Source of the DNA: Bradyrhizobium erythrophlei
GTDB lineage: Bacteria > Pseudomonadota > Alphaproteobacteria > Rhizobiales > Xanthobacteraceae
Length of the DNA stretch: 64,000 bases
Direction of reading: 5' to 3'
Assembly (NCBI RefSeq): GCF_900129505.1
Contig: NZ_LT670818.1
Span: 4,373,001 to 4,437,000 of the forward strand
Shown: piece by piece, positions 45,186-53,772 of the stretch
How the letters are laid out: the number at the start of each line of letters is the position of its first letter
Numbering within the stretch: the stretch's first letter is position 1
Notes under the pieces: model-generated
Seen by the model: the letters and a program-made list of their open reading frames with translations, nothing else
Told to the model about the DNA's origin: nothing
The model's database searches: none
Translations under genes and position numbers: made by a program

Positions 45186-46370
45186 TTGTTCCGGATTCTG
45201 TTTGCACTCTGCGCTCTCGTAATCTGGAGCGGGGCCGGGCTCGCCGACCAGCCGCTGGAAATCAAGATCGGTTATCTCCATCAGGCGCCGTCGCGAATCC
45301 GGATATCGCTGATCGATGTGCCGGCGGCCAACGATGGCCTGGCCGGCGCGCAATTGGCGACCGAAGACGATAACGCCACCGGACGCTTTCTCAACCAGCA
45401 TTATACGCTGCTCGATAAGCTGGTCGGCGAGGGCGATGATCCGGTCGCGGCCATGAATGCGCTGGCCGATCAGGGAGCGTCGTTCATCGTGACGAGCCTC
45501 GATGCGGGCCGGCTGCTCAGGGTTGCCGACGCGGGTCAGGCGCGCGGCGAAACATTGATCAACGTATCCGCCTTGGACGAACGCCTGCGCGAGCAGGATT
45601 GCCGCGGCAATGTCATCCATGTCGCGCCGACGCGGTCCATGCTGGCCGACGGGCTTGCGCAATATCTGGTGTGGAAGAAGTGGCGCAAATGGATGCTGCT
45701 GGTGGGCTCCCATGAAAACGACGGCCTGTTTGCCGACGCCTTGCGTCATGCCGCGACGCGGTTCGGAGCCAAGATCGTCGAAGAGAGGGTATTCAAGGAC
45801 AATGGCGGCGCACGGCGCACCGACAGCGGGGTCGCCGAGATTCAGCGGCAGATGCCGGTGGTGACGCAAGGTGCGGCAGACCATGATGTGCTGGTAGCGG
45901 CCGATGAAAGCGAGGTTTTCGCGGGCTACCTGCCGTACCGGACGTGGGATGCGCGCCCCGTCGCCGGTTCAGCAGGGCTCGTCCCCACCACATGGGATGC
46001 GGCGTTCGATCAATGGGGCGCCGTGCAACTGCAGAATCGCTTCACAAAGACCTATCAGCGCGCGATGACGGCGCTGGACATGCAGGCCTGGACGGCGGTT
46101 CGCATGATCGGCGAGGCCGGTGTCCGAGGCGGCTCCGGCGAGCCCGGCAAGATGCTCGCGTATATCAAGAGCCCGGACTTCTCGGTCGCAGCCTTCAAGG
46201 GCCAAAAACTGACGCTGCGCGACTGGAACCTACAACTGCGGCAACCGATCCTGCTGTTCGACGGCCGGAATACGGTATCGGTGTCGCCGCAGGAGGGTTT
46301 CCTTCACCAGGTATCGGCGCTCGATACGCTCGGCCTCGATCGCCCCGAAACCAAGTGCAAATTCAAGTGA
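45186..46370 (+). CDS. Substrate-binding protein of the PQQ alcohol dehydrogenase ABC system (LutA-like)
   Basis: 394 aa type I binding protein. A TTG start at 45186 is supported by a perfect GGAGG six bases upstream. From there a signal peptide runs FRILFALCALVIWSGAGLA|DQPLEIKIGYLHQ. An ATG at 45126 would add a long non-signal extension. IGYLHQAPSRIRISLIDVPAAND is typical of the quinoprotein-associated group whose ATPase and permease lie at 29980-31598. In Methylorubrum the equivalent gene, as I recall, is lutA of the lanthanide transport cluster. The ligand is unknown. Confidence 0.87.
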   Translation: MFRILFALCALVIWSGAGLADQPLEIKIGYLHQAPSRIRISLIDVPAANDGLAGAQLATEDDNATGRFLNQHYTLLDKLVGEGDDPVAAMNALADQGASFIVTSLDAGRLLRVADAGQARGETLINVSALDERLREQDCRGNVIHVAPTRSMLADGLAQYLVWKKWRKWMLLVGSHENDGLFADALRHAATRFGAKIVEERVFKDNGGARRTDSGVAEIQRQMPVVTQGAADHDVLVAADESEVFAGYLPYRTWDARPVAGSAGLVPTTWDAAFDQWGAVQLQNRFTKTYQRAMTALDMQAWTAVRMIGEAGVRGGSGEPGKMLAYIKSPDFSVAAFKGQKLTLRDWNLQLRQPILLFDGRNTVSVSPQEGFLHQVSALDTLGLDRPETKCKFK

Positions 46371-46402
46371 AGAGGCCTGGGCCAATTTGTGCGGCTCGTC
46401 CC

Positions 46403-46801
46403 ATGCTCCCGCAAATAAAAATCTGGGCGCGTGCGCTGAAACGGGATGTTCACGCCATCTATCTCGCCGCTCATAGTCCGCGCGTGCCCTGGCATGCGAA
46501 GATCATCGCGATTGCCGTCGCGGGATATGCGCTTTCACCCATCGATCTCATTCCGGATTTCATTCCGGTCCTCGGCTATGTGGATGATTTGATCATCGTA
46601 CCGTTGGGCATTTGGCTGGTGCTGTCATTGATCCCGGAAGAGGTGATGGCGGAGTGTCGGGCCGTGGCGGACGGGGCTGAAACGCAGCCGCGCAGCAAGG
46701 CTGCTGCAATCACCATTGTTGCTATTTGGATTCTTGGGGCGGCGACGCTCGGCTGGATCGGGTTTATCCACTGGGGTCGATTAATCCGGGCCGCCCCATA
46801 A
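46403..46801 (+). CDS. DUF1232 (YkvA-like) membrane protein
   Basis: 132 aa. The diagnostic DUF1232 core AVAGYALSPIDLIPDFIPVLGYVDDLIIVP (about residues 39-67) is complete. A hydrophobic segment follows, and a C-terminal transmembrane helix (AITIVAIWILGAATLGWIGF). Function is unknown family-wide. It follows the binding-protein gene by 32 bp and may be co-transcribed. Confidence 0.88.
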   Translation: MLPQIKIWARALKRDVHAIYLAAHSPRVPWHAKIIAIAVAGYALSPIDLIPDFIPVLGYVDDLIIVPLGIWLVLSLIPEEVMAECRAVADGAETQPRSKAAAITIVAIWILGAATLGWIGFIHWGRLIRAAP

Positions 46802-46984
46802 GAGCGACCGGCGTGCCAGGACCGGGCGCTGATCGATGCCTGCCCTTCGCGCTCGATCACATAAACCATTGATATTTAATGTATTTATGAGGCGTCTTAA
46901 TTCGCCGTGAAATCTACCGCAGCGCAGCATTTTCGGCACGAACATTGCTTCGTTGTTCCCGCCGGAAATTGCGGGAGAGCACGG

Positions 46985-47377
46985 ATGAAACGCACCATCC
47001 TTTGTCTCGGTGTGTTCGGTTACCTCGTTGGAATTGTTAACGCACGTGATTTGGGACAGTGGGACGCGGTCAATCCCGAAGTCCGTGAATGGTATCAGGC
47101 TCTGATGCAGCCGGACGTCCCTAATGCATCATGTTGCGGCGAAGCCGACGCCTACTGGGCCGATGATGTACACGTCAGGGACGGCAAGACCTTTGTGACC
47201 ATCACCGATGACCGGCCCGACGAACCGCGCGGCCGGCCTCATGTCGACATCGGGACGGAAATTGAAATTCCGAACAACAAGCTCAAATGGGACAGGTCGA
47301 ATCCGACCGGCCACGGCATCGTCTTCTTGAGCCGTAACCGCTACGTGTTCTGCTACGTTCAACCGGGCGGCGTCTGA
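46985..47377 (+). CDS. Exported hypothetical protein with a CCGEAD motif
   Basis: 130 aa: short signal peptide (TILCLGVFGYLVGIVNA|RD), then a small globular domain. Conserved-looking features are WYQALMQPDVPNASCCGEAD and a C-terminal NRYVFCYVQPGGV. The vicinal Cys pair with nearby acidic residues could bind a metal. ATG 46985 has GGGAGAGCACGG upstream. Similar unnamed proteins are common in Bradyrhizobium, in my recollection. It converges with the lanmodulin gene. Confidence 0.75.
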   Translation: MKRTILCLGVFGYLVGIVNARDLGQWDAVNPEVREWYQALMQPDVPNASCCGEADAYWADDVHVRDGKTFVTITDDRPDEPRGRPHVDIGTEIEIPNNKLKWDRSNPTGHGIVFLSRNRYVFCYVQPGGV

Positions 47378-47417
47378 TCGACGCCGGCGATCCGCCCTGC
47401 GGCCATCTTGCCTGCGA

Positions 47418-47825
47418 CTATTTCAGCAGTCGCAGCAGCGCCTGACCCGCCTTGGTGCTCAACTCCTTGGCGTCCAGCGTCCCGTCATGATCGGGATCCG
47501 CGGCATTGAAGCGCTGCTCGACAACCGCGAGATATTCGTCCTTGGTGAGGGTCCCGTCGTGGTCCGGATCGGCCGCGGCCAATTCCTTTGCGGTCAATCG
47601 GCGGGCGAGCTCTCGTTTGTCGAGCGTGCCGTCATGGTCGCGATCCAGTTTGTCGAATGTGCTTGACGCCGCCTTCTTCGCCTCGGCGAGATCGATCGTG
47701 CCGTCGTTGTCCGTATCGAACATACCGATGGCGCCGGCATGGCCGGACTTCGCCAGGACCGGCAACGCGCCGGCAAGCAAGGTGCCGACGGCAAGGGTGA
47801 GAACAAAAGTGCGGCGGGATATCAT
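47418..47825 (-). CDS. lanM: Lanmodulin, periplasmic lanthanide-binding EF-hand protein
   Basis: 135 aa with a Tat-like signal (ISRRTFVLTLA, cleavage near VLA|KSG). There are four EF loops: D37-E48 (DTDNDGTIDLAE), D61-E72 (DRDHDGTLDKRE), D86-E97 (DPDHDGTLTKDE) and D110-E121 (DPDHDGTLDAKE). Only 12-13 residues separate successive loops, the lanmodulin hallmark (about 25 in calmodulin-type proteins). Asp at loop position 9 in three loops, and FDKLDRDHDGTLD, closely follow Methylorubrum LanM. Differences: Pro at loop position 2 is present only in EF3 and EF4, EF3 has Thr94 at position 9, and EF4 starts with Asp. GGGGAGG precedes the ATG at 47825. Confidence 0.93.
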   Translation of the reverse strand: MISRRTFVLTLAVGTLLAGALPVLAKSGHAGAIGMFDTDNDGTIDLAEAKKAASSTFDKLDRDHDGTLDKRELARRLTAKELAAADPDHDGTLTKDEYLAVVEQRFNAADPDHDGTLDAKELSTKAGQALLRLLK

Positions 47826-47932
47826 GGCTAAAACCTCCCCTGGTTCGGACCTGAACGACACATCCGCACGGCGGAGTGTGTTCCGTCGCTTATGTATATC
47901 CCATTGGACGACTTTCCGCAGCGAACAGAAGA

Positions 47933-50900
47933 TCAGTTCGATGCCGCCTGCCGGAGCCGCTCGACCGCGCTACGCACGTCGGTCCAGGGCGCCTTGCCTG
48001 GGGCGAATTGCTGCCGCAGATAGGACACGAGTTCCGCCACCTGATCACTGGTCATGCTGTCCTTGAAGCCGGGCATGTAGCCGAGATCGCTGGAGACCGG
48101 CGCTGCGATGCCGTGCAGGATCACCTGGATCAGGTTGTCGGGGGACGAACTATGCAGATTGCTGTTCAGCGCCAGCGATGGCCGGCTGCCGAACAAGGGC
48201 GCGCCACCGACGGCATGGCAAACCGCGCAGGCGCCCTCATAGAGACGCGCGCCGGTCGCTGAGGCCGACACGACCCTGATTCCGGTCGAAGTTTCCAGTT
48301 TGGCGGCCAGGACGTCCTGAGCGGTTTGATCGATCGCGTTCGGATTGAAGGAGGCGAGATAAACCGCCATGGCGCGGATATCCTGGTCGGGCAGGGCAGC
48401 GAGTTCCTTTACCACCGGGGCCATCGGGCCCGCGGCGACGCCGTGAAAGCGGGATTCGCCCGTTCGCAGATAGGCGAAGAGATCATCCTCGCTCCAGGGG
48501 ATCGGCGCGTGGGAAAGCGACGTCAGTGGCGGTGCTTCCCAACCCTCCATGAAGCCGCCGGCCAGATAGGCTCCGGCTTTTTCAGCCCCCAGGGCGTTGC
48601 GCGGCGAATGGCAGGCGCCGCAATGGCCGAGACCCTCGACCAGATAGGCGCCGCGATTCCATATTTCAGATTTCTTCGGATCGGCCTCGAACACCTCGGG
48701 CGCATGGAATAGCGCGTTCCATCCGGCCAACAGCGGACGCACGTTAAATGGGAATGCCAGCGCGGATGTGCGGTTCTCGGCGCGCACTGGCGCTTGCGCC
48801 ATGAGGTAGGCGTAGAGCGCTTGCAGGTCGGCATCGGATGTCCTGGCGAAATGCGTGTAGGGAAACGCCGGATAGAGATGCCGTCCGTCGCGGTGGATGC
48901 CCTCGCGCATCGCGCGCTCGAAGGCGGGATAGGACCACGCGCCGATTCCGGTCTCGGGATCGGGCGTGATGTTGGTGCTCCAGATCGTTCCGAATGGGGT
49001 CTCGATCGCCCGGCGGCCGGCGTTGAGGACGCCGTGTGCTTCCGTGTGGCAGACCGCGCAGTCGCCGAGCGCGGCAAGCTGCTGGCCACGGGCGATGGTC
49101 GCAGCCGAATAGGCCGATGCATCCGGCCGCGCGATGGGCGCGATGGATCGCCACGGCAGCACCGCCGCTGCGACACCGATCGCGGCTGCACATAGCGTCC
49201 CGATGGTCACGAGTGCGCCGCGCCGCTTCATGAATGGATTTTGCCAACGGTCGGTCGGTGAGTGCTTGGGGGCTGTCAGCGGGATCGCGCTTGCCGTGGC
49301 ATCCTGATCGCCGCGCAAGCCCCGGAGAATACGTTCCGGCGTGAAAGGCAACTCGCGGAAGCGCACGCCGGTCGCGTCAAAAATCGCATTGGCAATCGCC
49401 GCCGCACTCGGGACGGAGGCGGATTCGCCGACGCCCAGCGGCGGCTGATCCTGTCGCGGCAGCATCAGGACGTCGATCTTGGGAACATCGGGGAATTTGA
49501 TGATGGGATAGGCGCCCCATTCGCGGGAGGTCACCGAGTTGCGGTCGAACGAGACCTCTTCCATCAAGGCACGGCTGGTCGACTGGATCACGTTGCCATG
49601 AATCTGGTGGCGCACTCCTTCCGGATTGATCATCAACCCCGAGTCCTGCCCGGCAACGACGCGGGTCACGCTGACGTCGCCGGTCGCCTTGTTGACGGCG
49701 ACGTCGGCGATCCAGGCGGACCACGCGGCGCCGTACCCCGGGAACTTGCTGTGCACATAGAGCGCGTAGGCAAAACCGCGCCCGCGCACGATGTCACCTT
49801 CGGCGACCGGCTCTTGCCGGTGCGGGCGCGGGGTCCAGCCGGCGCGCTCGGCCACGGCGTTGACGAGATCGACCGCGCGCTTCTCCCTGAGATAGCGCAG
49901 GCGATACTCGATCGGATCGACGCCGGCTTCGGTCGCCAGCTCGTCGATATAGGATTCATGGGCAAAGGTGTTCGGCAAGGCCGACACGCCTCGTAACCAG
50001 GAGGCGCGCACGATCGGCGGCATGTCATGTGCCACCACGCGCATATTTTCGTAGTCATAGGGAGGGATCGCGGTGCGGTCGCCCATCTCGAACACGGCCG
50101 GGACCGGTGCTACGGTTCCGGTGAGCAACAGTGCCAGCGTCGGCGCGCCGTTGGACGGATAGCGCGTCGCAAAATCGTAAGCTGCGACGCTGCCATCGGC
50201 GCGCAAGCCCCCTTTGACATCCATCAATTGCGCGGTGCCCTTCGGCTCCCAGGCGTGCTCCTGTTCGCGGGTCAATTGCACCCGCACCGGGCGGCCGACC
50301 GCGCGCGACAGCAGCACCGCGTCGGCGGAAACATCATCGGCGCAGTTGCGGCCGTAGCAGCCGGCGGCTTCCATGCGGATCACATCGATCGCGGCTTCAG
50401 GTTTTGCCAGCAGCAGCGAAAGATCGGTTCTGAGGATGTGCGGATTTTGCGTGCCGGACCAGACCCTGATGTTGCCCTCGCGATAGTCCGCGACGGCGCA
50501 GGACGGGCCGATCGACGCGTGCATCTGGTAAGGCCAGACATAAGTTCGTTGCATCGGCTTTGCCGCCGCGGCGATGGCCGCCTCGACGTCGCCTTTGTCG
50601 GCCAGTGTCCGCGGCGTCGATGGGTTGGCGCGCAGCGCCTGCTCGACGTTCTCCAGATCGGGCAGCCTCGGCGTCGGCTTCCACGTCACCTTGAGTTGCC
50701 CCGCCGCCTTGACCGCGTTTTCCTCTCGCTCGGCGACAATTCCGATGAAATCGCCCTTCCTGACGACGGCAACGAGCCCGGGAATATCGCGCACCGAGGT
50801 TTCGTCGATCGCGATCAGGCTGGTGCCGACAAAGGGCCCGGCATCAACGCCGGCGTAGGGCGGACGCACGACGCGACCGTGGAGCATGCCGGGCACGCGC

Positions 50901-51493
50901 ACGTCATGCACATAGACCAGTTCGCCGGTCGCCTTGGCCGGCAGGTCGGTGCGCGGCACCGACTGCCCGACGACGGTATAGGCATCGACAGATTTGATCT
51001 CGACATTGTCAGCCAGTTCGAGGCGGATCGTCTCGCCGGCAATCAGTTCGCCGTAGCTGACGCTGCGGTTGTCGCGCCCGCGAACCAGGCCATCCTCGAT
51101 GGTGAGGTCTTCCACGGGCAGTTCGAGCCGTTCCGCCGCGCGCGCGATCAGGAAATGCCGCGCCTGCGCCGCAGCGTTGCGCAGGGGTATGGCGGTGATC
51201 TGGATGGTTTCGCTGGCGATGGTCGCGCCCTGATTGGGGACGCGCGAGGTATCACCGAGCACAACGACGACGCGCGCAAAGGACACGTCGAGTTCCTCGG
51301 CGACGATCTGCCCGAGCGCGGTGCGAATGCCGGTTCCGAGATCGACATGACCGTTGAAGGCCCTGACCGAGCCGTCGGCCGTGATCTTGATAAAGGTCTC
51401 GAATGCGCCTTGCCCGCCCATGGCGGCCGCGCGAACGACGGATAATGATCCTTTGACATTATCACGATGGTCTGGAGACTCAGCCGAGGCCAT
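47933..51493 (-). CDS. nicB: Nicotinate dehydrogenase large subunit: molybdopterin domain fused to triple-haem cytochrome c
   Basis: 1186 aa, essentially the length of NicB of Pseudomonas putida KT2440. Residues 1 to about 760 are a xanthine-oxidase-family Mo-cofactor subunit (NGHVDLGTGIRTALGQ near the start and PPLGVGESASVPSAAA near its end, holding the catalytic Glu). A hydrophobic segment near residue 765-785 is followed by three CxxCH haem sites (CAVCHTE, CGACHSP, CAVCHAV). It hydroxylates nicotinate at C6 and passes electrons through the haems to the respiratory chain. It overlaps the nicA stop by one base (TGATG). The single long frame is a genuine fusion, not an assembly error. Confidence 0.93.
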   Translation of the reverse strand: MASAESPDHRDNVKGSLSVVRAAAMGGQGAFETFIKITADGSVRAFNGHVDLGTGIRTALGQIVAEELDVSFARVVVVLGDTSRVPNQGATIASETIQITAIPLRNAAAQARHFLIARAAERLELPVEDLTIEDGLVRGRDNRSVSYGELIAGETIRLELADNVEIKSVDAYTVVGQSVPRTDLPAKATGELVYVHDVRVPGMLHGRVVRPPYAGVDAGPFVGTSLIAIDETSVRDIPGLVAVVRKGDFIGIVAEREENAVKAAGQLKVTWKPTPRLPDLENVEQALRANPSTPRTLADKGDVEAAIAAAAKPMQRTYVWPYQMHASIGPSCAVADYREGNIRVWSGTQNPHILRTDLSLLLAKPEAAIDVIRMEAAGCYGRNCADDVSADAVLLSRAVGRPVRVQLTREQEHAWEPKGTAQLMDVKGGLRADGSVAAYDFATRYPSNGAPTLALLLTGTVAPVPAVFEMGDRTAIPPYDYENMRVVAHDMPPIVRASWLRGVSALPNTFAHESYIDELATEAGVDPIEYRLRYLREKRAVDLVNAVAERAGWTPRPHRQEPVAEGDIVRGRGFAYALYVHSKFPGYGAAWSAWIADVAVNKATGDVSVTRVVAGQDSGLMINPEGVRHQIHGNVIQSTSRALMEEVSFDRNSVTSREWGAYPIIKFPDVPKIDVLMLPRQDQPPLGVGESASVPSAAAIANAIFDATGVRFRELPFTPERILRGLRGDQDATASAIPLTAPKHSPTDRWQNPFMKRRGALVTIGTLCAAAIGVAAAVLPWRSIAPIARPDASAYSAATIARGQQLAALGDCAVCHTEAHGVLNAGRRAIETPFGTIWSTNITPDPETGIGAWSYPAFERAMREGIHRDGRHLYPAFPYTHFARTSDADLQALYAYLMAQAPVRAENRTSALAFPFNVRPLLAGWNALFHAPEVFEADPKKSEIWNRGAYLVEGLGHCGACHSPRNALGAEKAGAYLAGGFMEGWEAPPLTSLSHAPIPWSEDDLFAYLRTGESRFHGVAAGPMAPVVKELAALPDQDIRAMAVYLASFNPNAIDQTAQDVLAAKLETSTGIRVVSASATGARLYEGACAVCHAVGGAPLFGSRPSLALNSNLHSSSPDNLIQVILHGIAAPVSSDLGYMPGFKDSMTSDQVAELVSYLRQQFAPGKAPWTDVRSAVERLRQAASN

Positions 51494-51975
51494 CAATCCT
51501 GCGCCTCGAGAATATGCCCTGCGGCCCGCATCGCGGCACGCATGATTTCGATATGTGCGCCGCACCGGCACAGATTGTAGCGCAGCGCTTCCTCTACTTC
51601 GGCTTCCGAAGGGCGAGGGCTTCGCATCAACAGTGCCTTGGTGGTCATGATCATACCGTTGAGGCAGTAGCCGCATTGCGCAGCCTGCTCGCTGATGAAG
51701 GCGCTCTGCACCGGATCCGGCTGATCGCGCGAGCCGAGGCCCTCGAGCGTCAGGATCTCGCGCCCTTCGCAGCCGGAGATCGGGATCACGCAGGAGCGCG
51801 CGGCAACGCCGTCGATCAGCACCGTGCAGGCGCCGCACTCGCCGAGCCCGCAGCCGAATTTCGGTCCGTTCAGTTCGAGATCGTTGCGCAGAACGTAAAG
51901 CAGCGCGGTGTCGGGCGCGGCGTCGACCTCATGGATCCTGCCATTGACCGTCAGGCGGATCGTCGGTTGCGTCAT
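51493..51975 (-). CDS. nicA: Nicotinate dehydrogenase (2Fe-2S) subunit
   Basis: 160 aa. Two Fe-S cluster motifs are complete: GCGLGECGACTVLIDG and QCGYCLNGMIM ... NLCRCGAHIEI. The start at ATG 51975 matches the family N-terminus (TIRLTVNGRIHEV); the upstream part of the frame is promoter region. It is co-transcribed with nicB, and the pair converts nicotinate to 6-hydroxynicotinate. An alternative substrate for such IorA-type subunits is possible, but the neighbouring 6-hydroxynicotinate reductase supports nicotinate. Confidence 0.92.
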   Translation of the reverse strand: MTQPTIRLTVNGRIHEVDAAPDTALLYVLRNDLELNGPKFGCGLGECGACTVLIDGVAARSCVIPISGCEGREILTLEGLGSRDQPDPVQSAFISEQAAQCGYCLNGMIMTTKALLMRSPRPSEAEVEEALRYNLCRCGAHIEIMRAAMRAAGHILEAQD

Positions 51976-52040
51976 GGTCGTTTGTTCCGGCCTCGGCGGT
52001 TGCGGTGCAAAACATCGCGTCGAATGCAGGCGAGGATACC

Positions 52041-52054
52041 GTTTGCATACAAAC
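52041..52054. promoter_or_regulatory. Putative operator GTTTG-CATA-CAAAC upstream of nicA
   Basis: A perfect 5-bp inverted repeat with a CATA centre lies 66 bp upstream of the nicA start codon. Its centre resembles that of the second palindrome (52194), and the pattern fits FadR-branch GntR regulators, which recognise GTATAC-like sites. The binding protein is not known; MarR (60292) is the only regulator nearby. Confidence 0.45.
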
Positions 52055-52162
52055 GTGCAAGCGCAGCCTGCCGCGGCGCAATCGACTGCCCGGTTTATGA
52101 ACAAACCAGCGAGGCAATTGAGCTATTATTCGGCAAGCCGGCTTTTCCGGGCGCGACGCCGC

Positions 52163-52205
52163 TTGACAGCGTTTGGCGCCGCGCGCAACATCATTCGTAT
52201 ACGAA
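52163..52205 (+). promoter_or_regulatory. Promoter with palindromic operator for the 6-hydroxynicotinate reductase operon
   Basis: TTGACA at 52163-52168 is followed about 20 bp later by a weak -10 region. The perfect 12-bp palindrome TTCGTATACGAA lies immediately after, at 52194-52205. An operator at or just after the transcription start would block transcription, so repression relieved by a pathway intermediate is likely. The match is to the GntR (FadR-branch) consensus with a central GTATAC. Confidence 0.45.
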
Positions 52206-52317
52206 CGAGATGCCCGGCGGCCACGCGATTAGGCCGAGGGCGCCCGAACCGCTTTGACGACGCGTCGTTACCATTCTAGCCGTCCGACAGTTTGACGCTG
52301 GCCCCGCGAGCTTGTTG

Positions 52318-53772
52318 ATGCTGACTGAACCGACCGCTGCCGACGACAAGATCCGCTGCGATGCCTGCCCGGTGATGTGTTACATCAAGCCGGGCGCGGC
52401 GGGGGCCTGCGACCGCTACGCCAATCACGACGGCCAGCTGGTGCGCGTCGATCCGCATATTCTGTTGGAACGAACAGTGTCGCATGGCGGACGGCTGGTG
52501 CCGTTCCAGGCCACCGGCGACTGGGACGGCAAGATCGTTCAGGAGCCGAGTCTCTTTGTGACCGCGATCGGCGCCGGCACCACCTATCCCGACTACAAGC
52601 CCGCGCCGTTCATCGTGTCGTCGGAAATCGACGGCGTCGACATGGTCACCGTGGTGACGGAAGGCATCTTCAGCTATTGCGGCGTCAAGGTGAAGATCGA
52701 CACCGACCGCTATCTCGGGCCGGAGACGGCGACGGTTCGCGCGCAAGGCGAAGCGATCGGCCACGTCACGACCAGCGAATACGGCTCGCAGATGCTGTCG
52801 CTCGGCGGCGTTCATCATCTCACCGGCGGTTCGAAAAAGGAAGGCCGCGTCACCTGTGACGCGCTGATGGATCTGAGCAACTGCAAGCCGGTCGAGCTGA
52901 CGATCGATGGCGGCGCCACCGTCGTCGTGCAGGCCGGACATGCTCCTGTGGTGAACGGTGTGGCCGAAGAACGCATGCGGGTCGGTTGCGGCTCGGCGAC
53001 CATCGGCATGTTCGCCAAGCAATGGCACGGCAAGGTCGACGAAGTCGTGGTCGTGGACGACCACATTACCGGCGTCCTCTCGGAACATCAGGCCGGCAAG
53101 CTGCTCGACATTGCCGATACCGGGATCAAGATGAAGGGACGGCGGTCGACCCCCGGCCGTTACTTCCAGGTGGCGGAGCCCGGCACCGGCTGGGGCGGCA
53201 CCAGGATATCCGACCCGCTCTCGGTGCTCGGTCCGTTCGATGCGAAGAAGGCGCGCCCCGGCATGACCATGCTGATGGTGTCCACGACCGGCGAACATGC
53301 GGCCTTCTATGAACTCGATGCGGCGCTCAAACCCGTCGAGAAGCAGCTACCGGCCGATCTCCAACTGTCGGTCGAGCGGATTCAGGAGAACTGCGAGCCG
53401 GCGCTGTGCACCGTGCTGTTCATGGCGGGCGCCGGCGGTTCGTTGCGCGCCGGCGTCACCGACAATCCGGTCCGCCTGACACGATCAGTGAAGGACGCGT
53501 TGACGCGGGTCACCAGCGGCGGCGCGCCGGTCTACGTCTGGCCCGGCGGCGGAATCACTTTTATGGTCGATGTCACGCGGTTGCCGGCCGGTGCCTTCGG
53601 ATACGTTCCGACGCCGGCCCTGGTGGCGCCGATCGAGTTTACCCTGCGGCTGTCGGACTATGCGGCGCTGGGCGGCCATATGGATCGTGTGCGTCCGCTG
53701 GCTTCGCTGAAGGGCAACACGGAAACGCTTCAACTATCTTCGCTTCCGTCTGCGCCGGGACGGCGCACATGA
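52318..53772 (+). CDS. 6-Hydroxynicotinate reductase
   Basis: 484 aa. The N-terminus carries a ferredoxin-like Fe-S motif, C14-x2-C17-x3-C21-x9-C31 (RCDACPVMCYIKPG), followed by a large domain that I recognise as the 6-hydroxynicotinate reductase family. The enzyme reduces 6-hydroxynicotinate to 1,4,5,6-tetrahydro-6-oxonicotinate, the reductive route known from Eubacterium barkeri and from Azorhizobium. Divergence from nicAB makes the pathway sense strong. The start is ATG 52318 (two TTG codons lie just before); the ribosome-binding site is weak. It overlaps the next gene by ATGA. Confidence 0.85.
   Translation: MLTEPTAADDKIRCDACPVMCYIKPGAAGACDRYANHDGQLVRVDPHILLERTVSHGGRLVPFQATGDWDGKIVQEPSLFVTAIGAGTTYPDYKPAPFIVSSEIDGVDMVTVVTEGIFSYCGVKVKIDTDRYLGPETATVRAQGEAIGHVTTSEYGSQMLSLGGVHHLTGGSKKEGRVTCDALMDLSNCKPVELTIDGGATVVVQAGHAPVVNGVAEERMRVGCGSATIGMFAKQWHGKVDEVVVVDDHITGVLSEHQAGKLLDIADTGIKMKGRRSTPGRYFQVAEPGTGWGGTRISDPLSVLGPFDAKKARPGMTMLMVSTTGEHAAFYELDAALKPVEKQLPADLQLSVERIQENCEPALCTVLFMAGAGGSLRAGVTDNPVRLTRSVKDALTRVTSGGAPVYVWPGGGITFMVDVTRLPAGAFGYVPTPALVAPIEFTLRLSDYAALGGHMDRVRPLASLKGNTETLQLSSLPSAPGRRT

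Noticed and set aside
50027..51445. 472-codon plus-strand open frame opposite nicB
   Set aside because: Antisense shadow of the molybdopterin domain with no motifs of its own.
47933..51493. Suspicion that the long nicB frame is two genes wrongly joined
   Set aside because: NicB proteins are known Mo-domain/cytochrome c fusions of about this length, and the frame is continuous through the junction.
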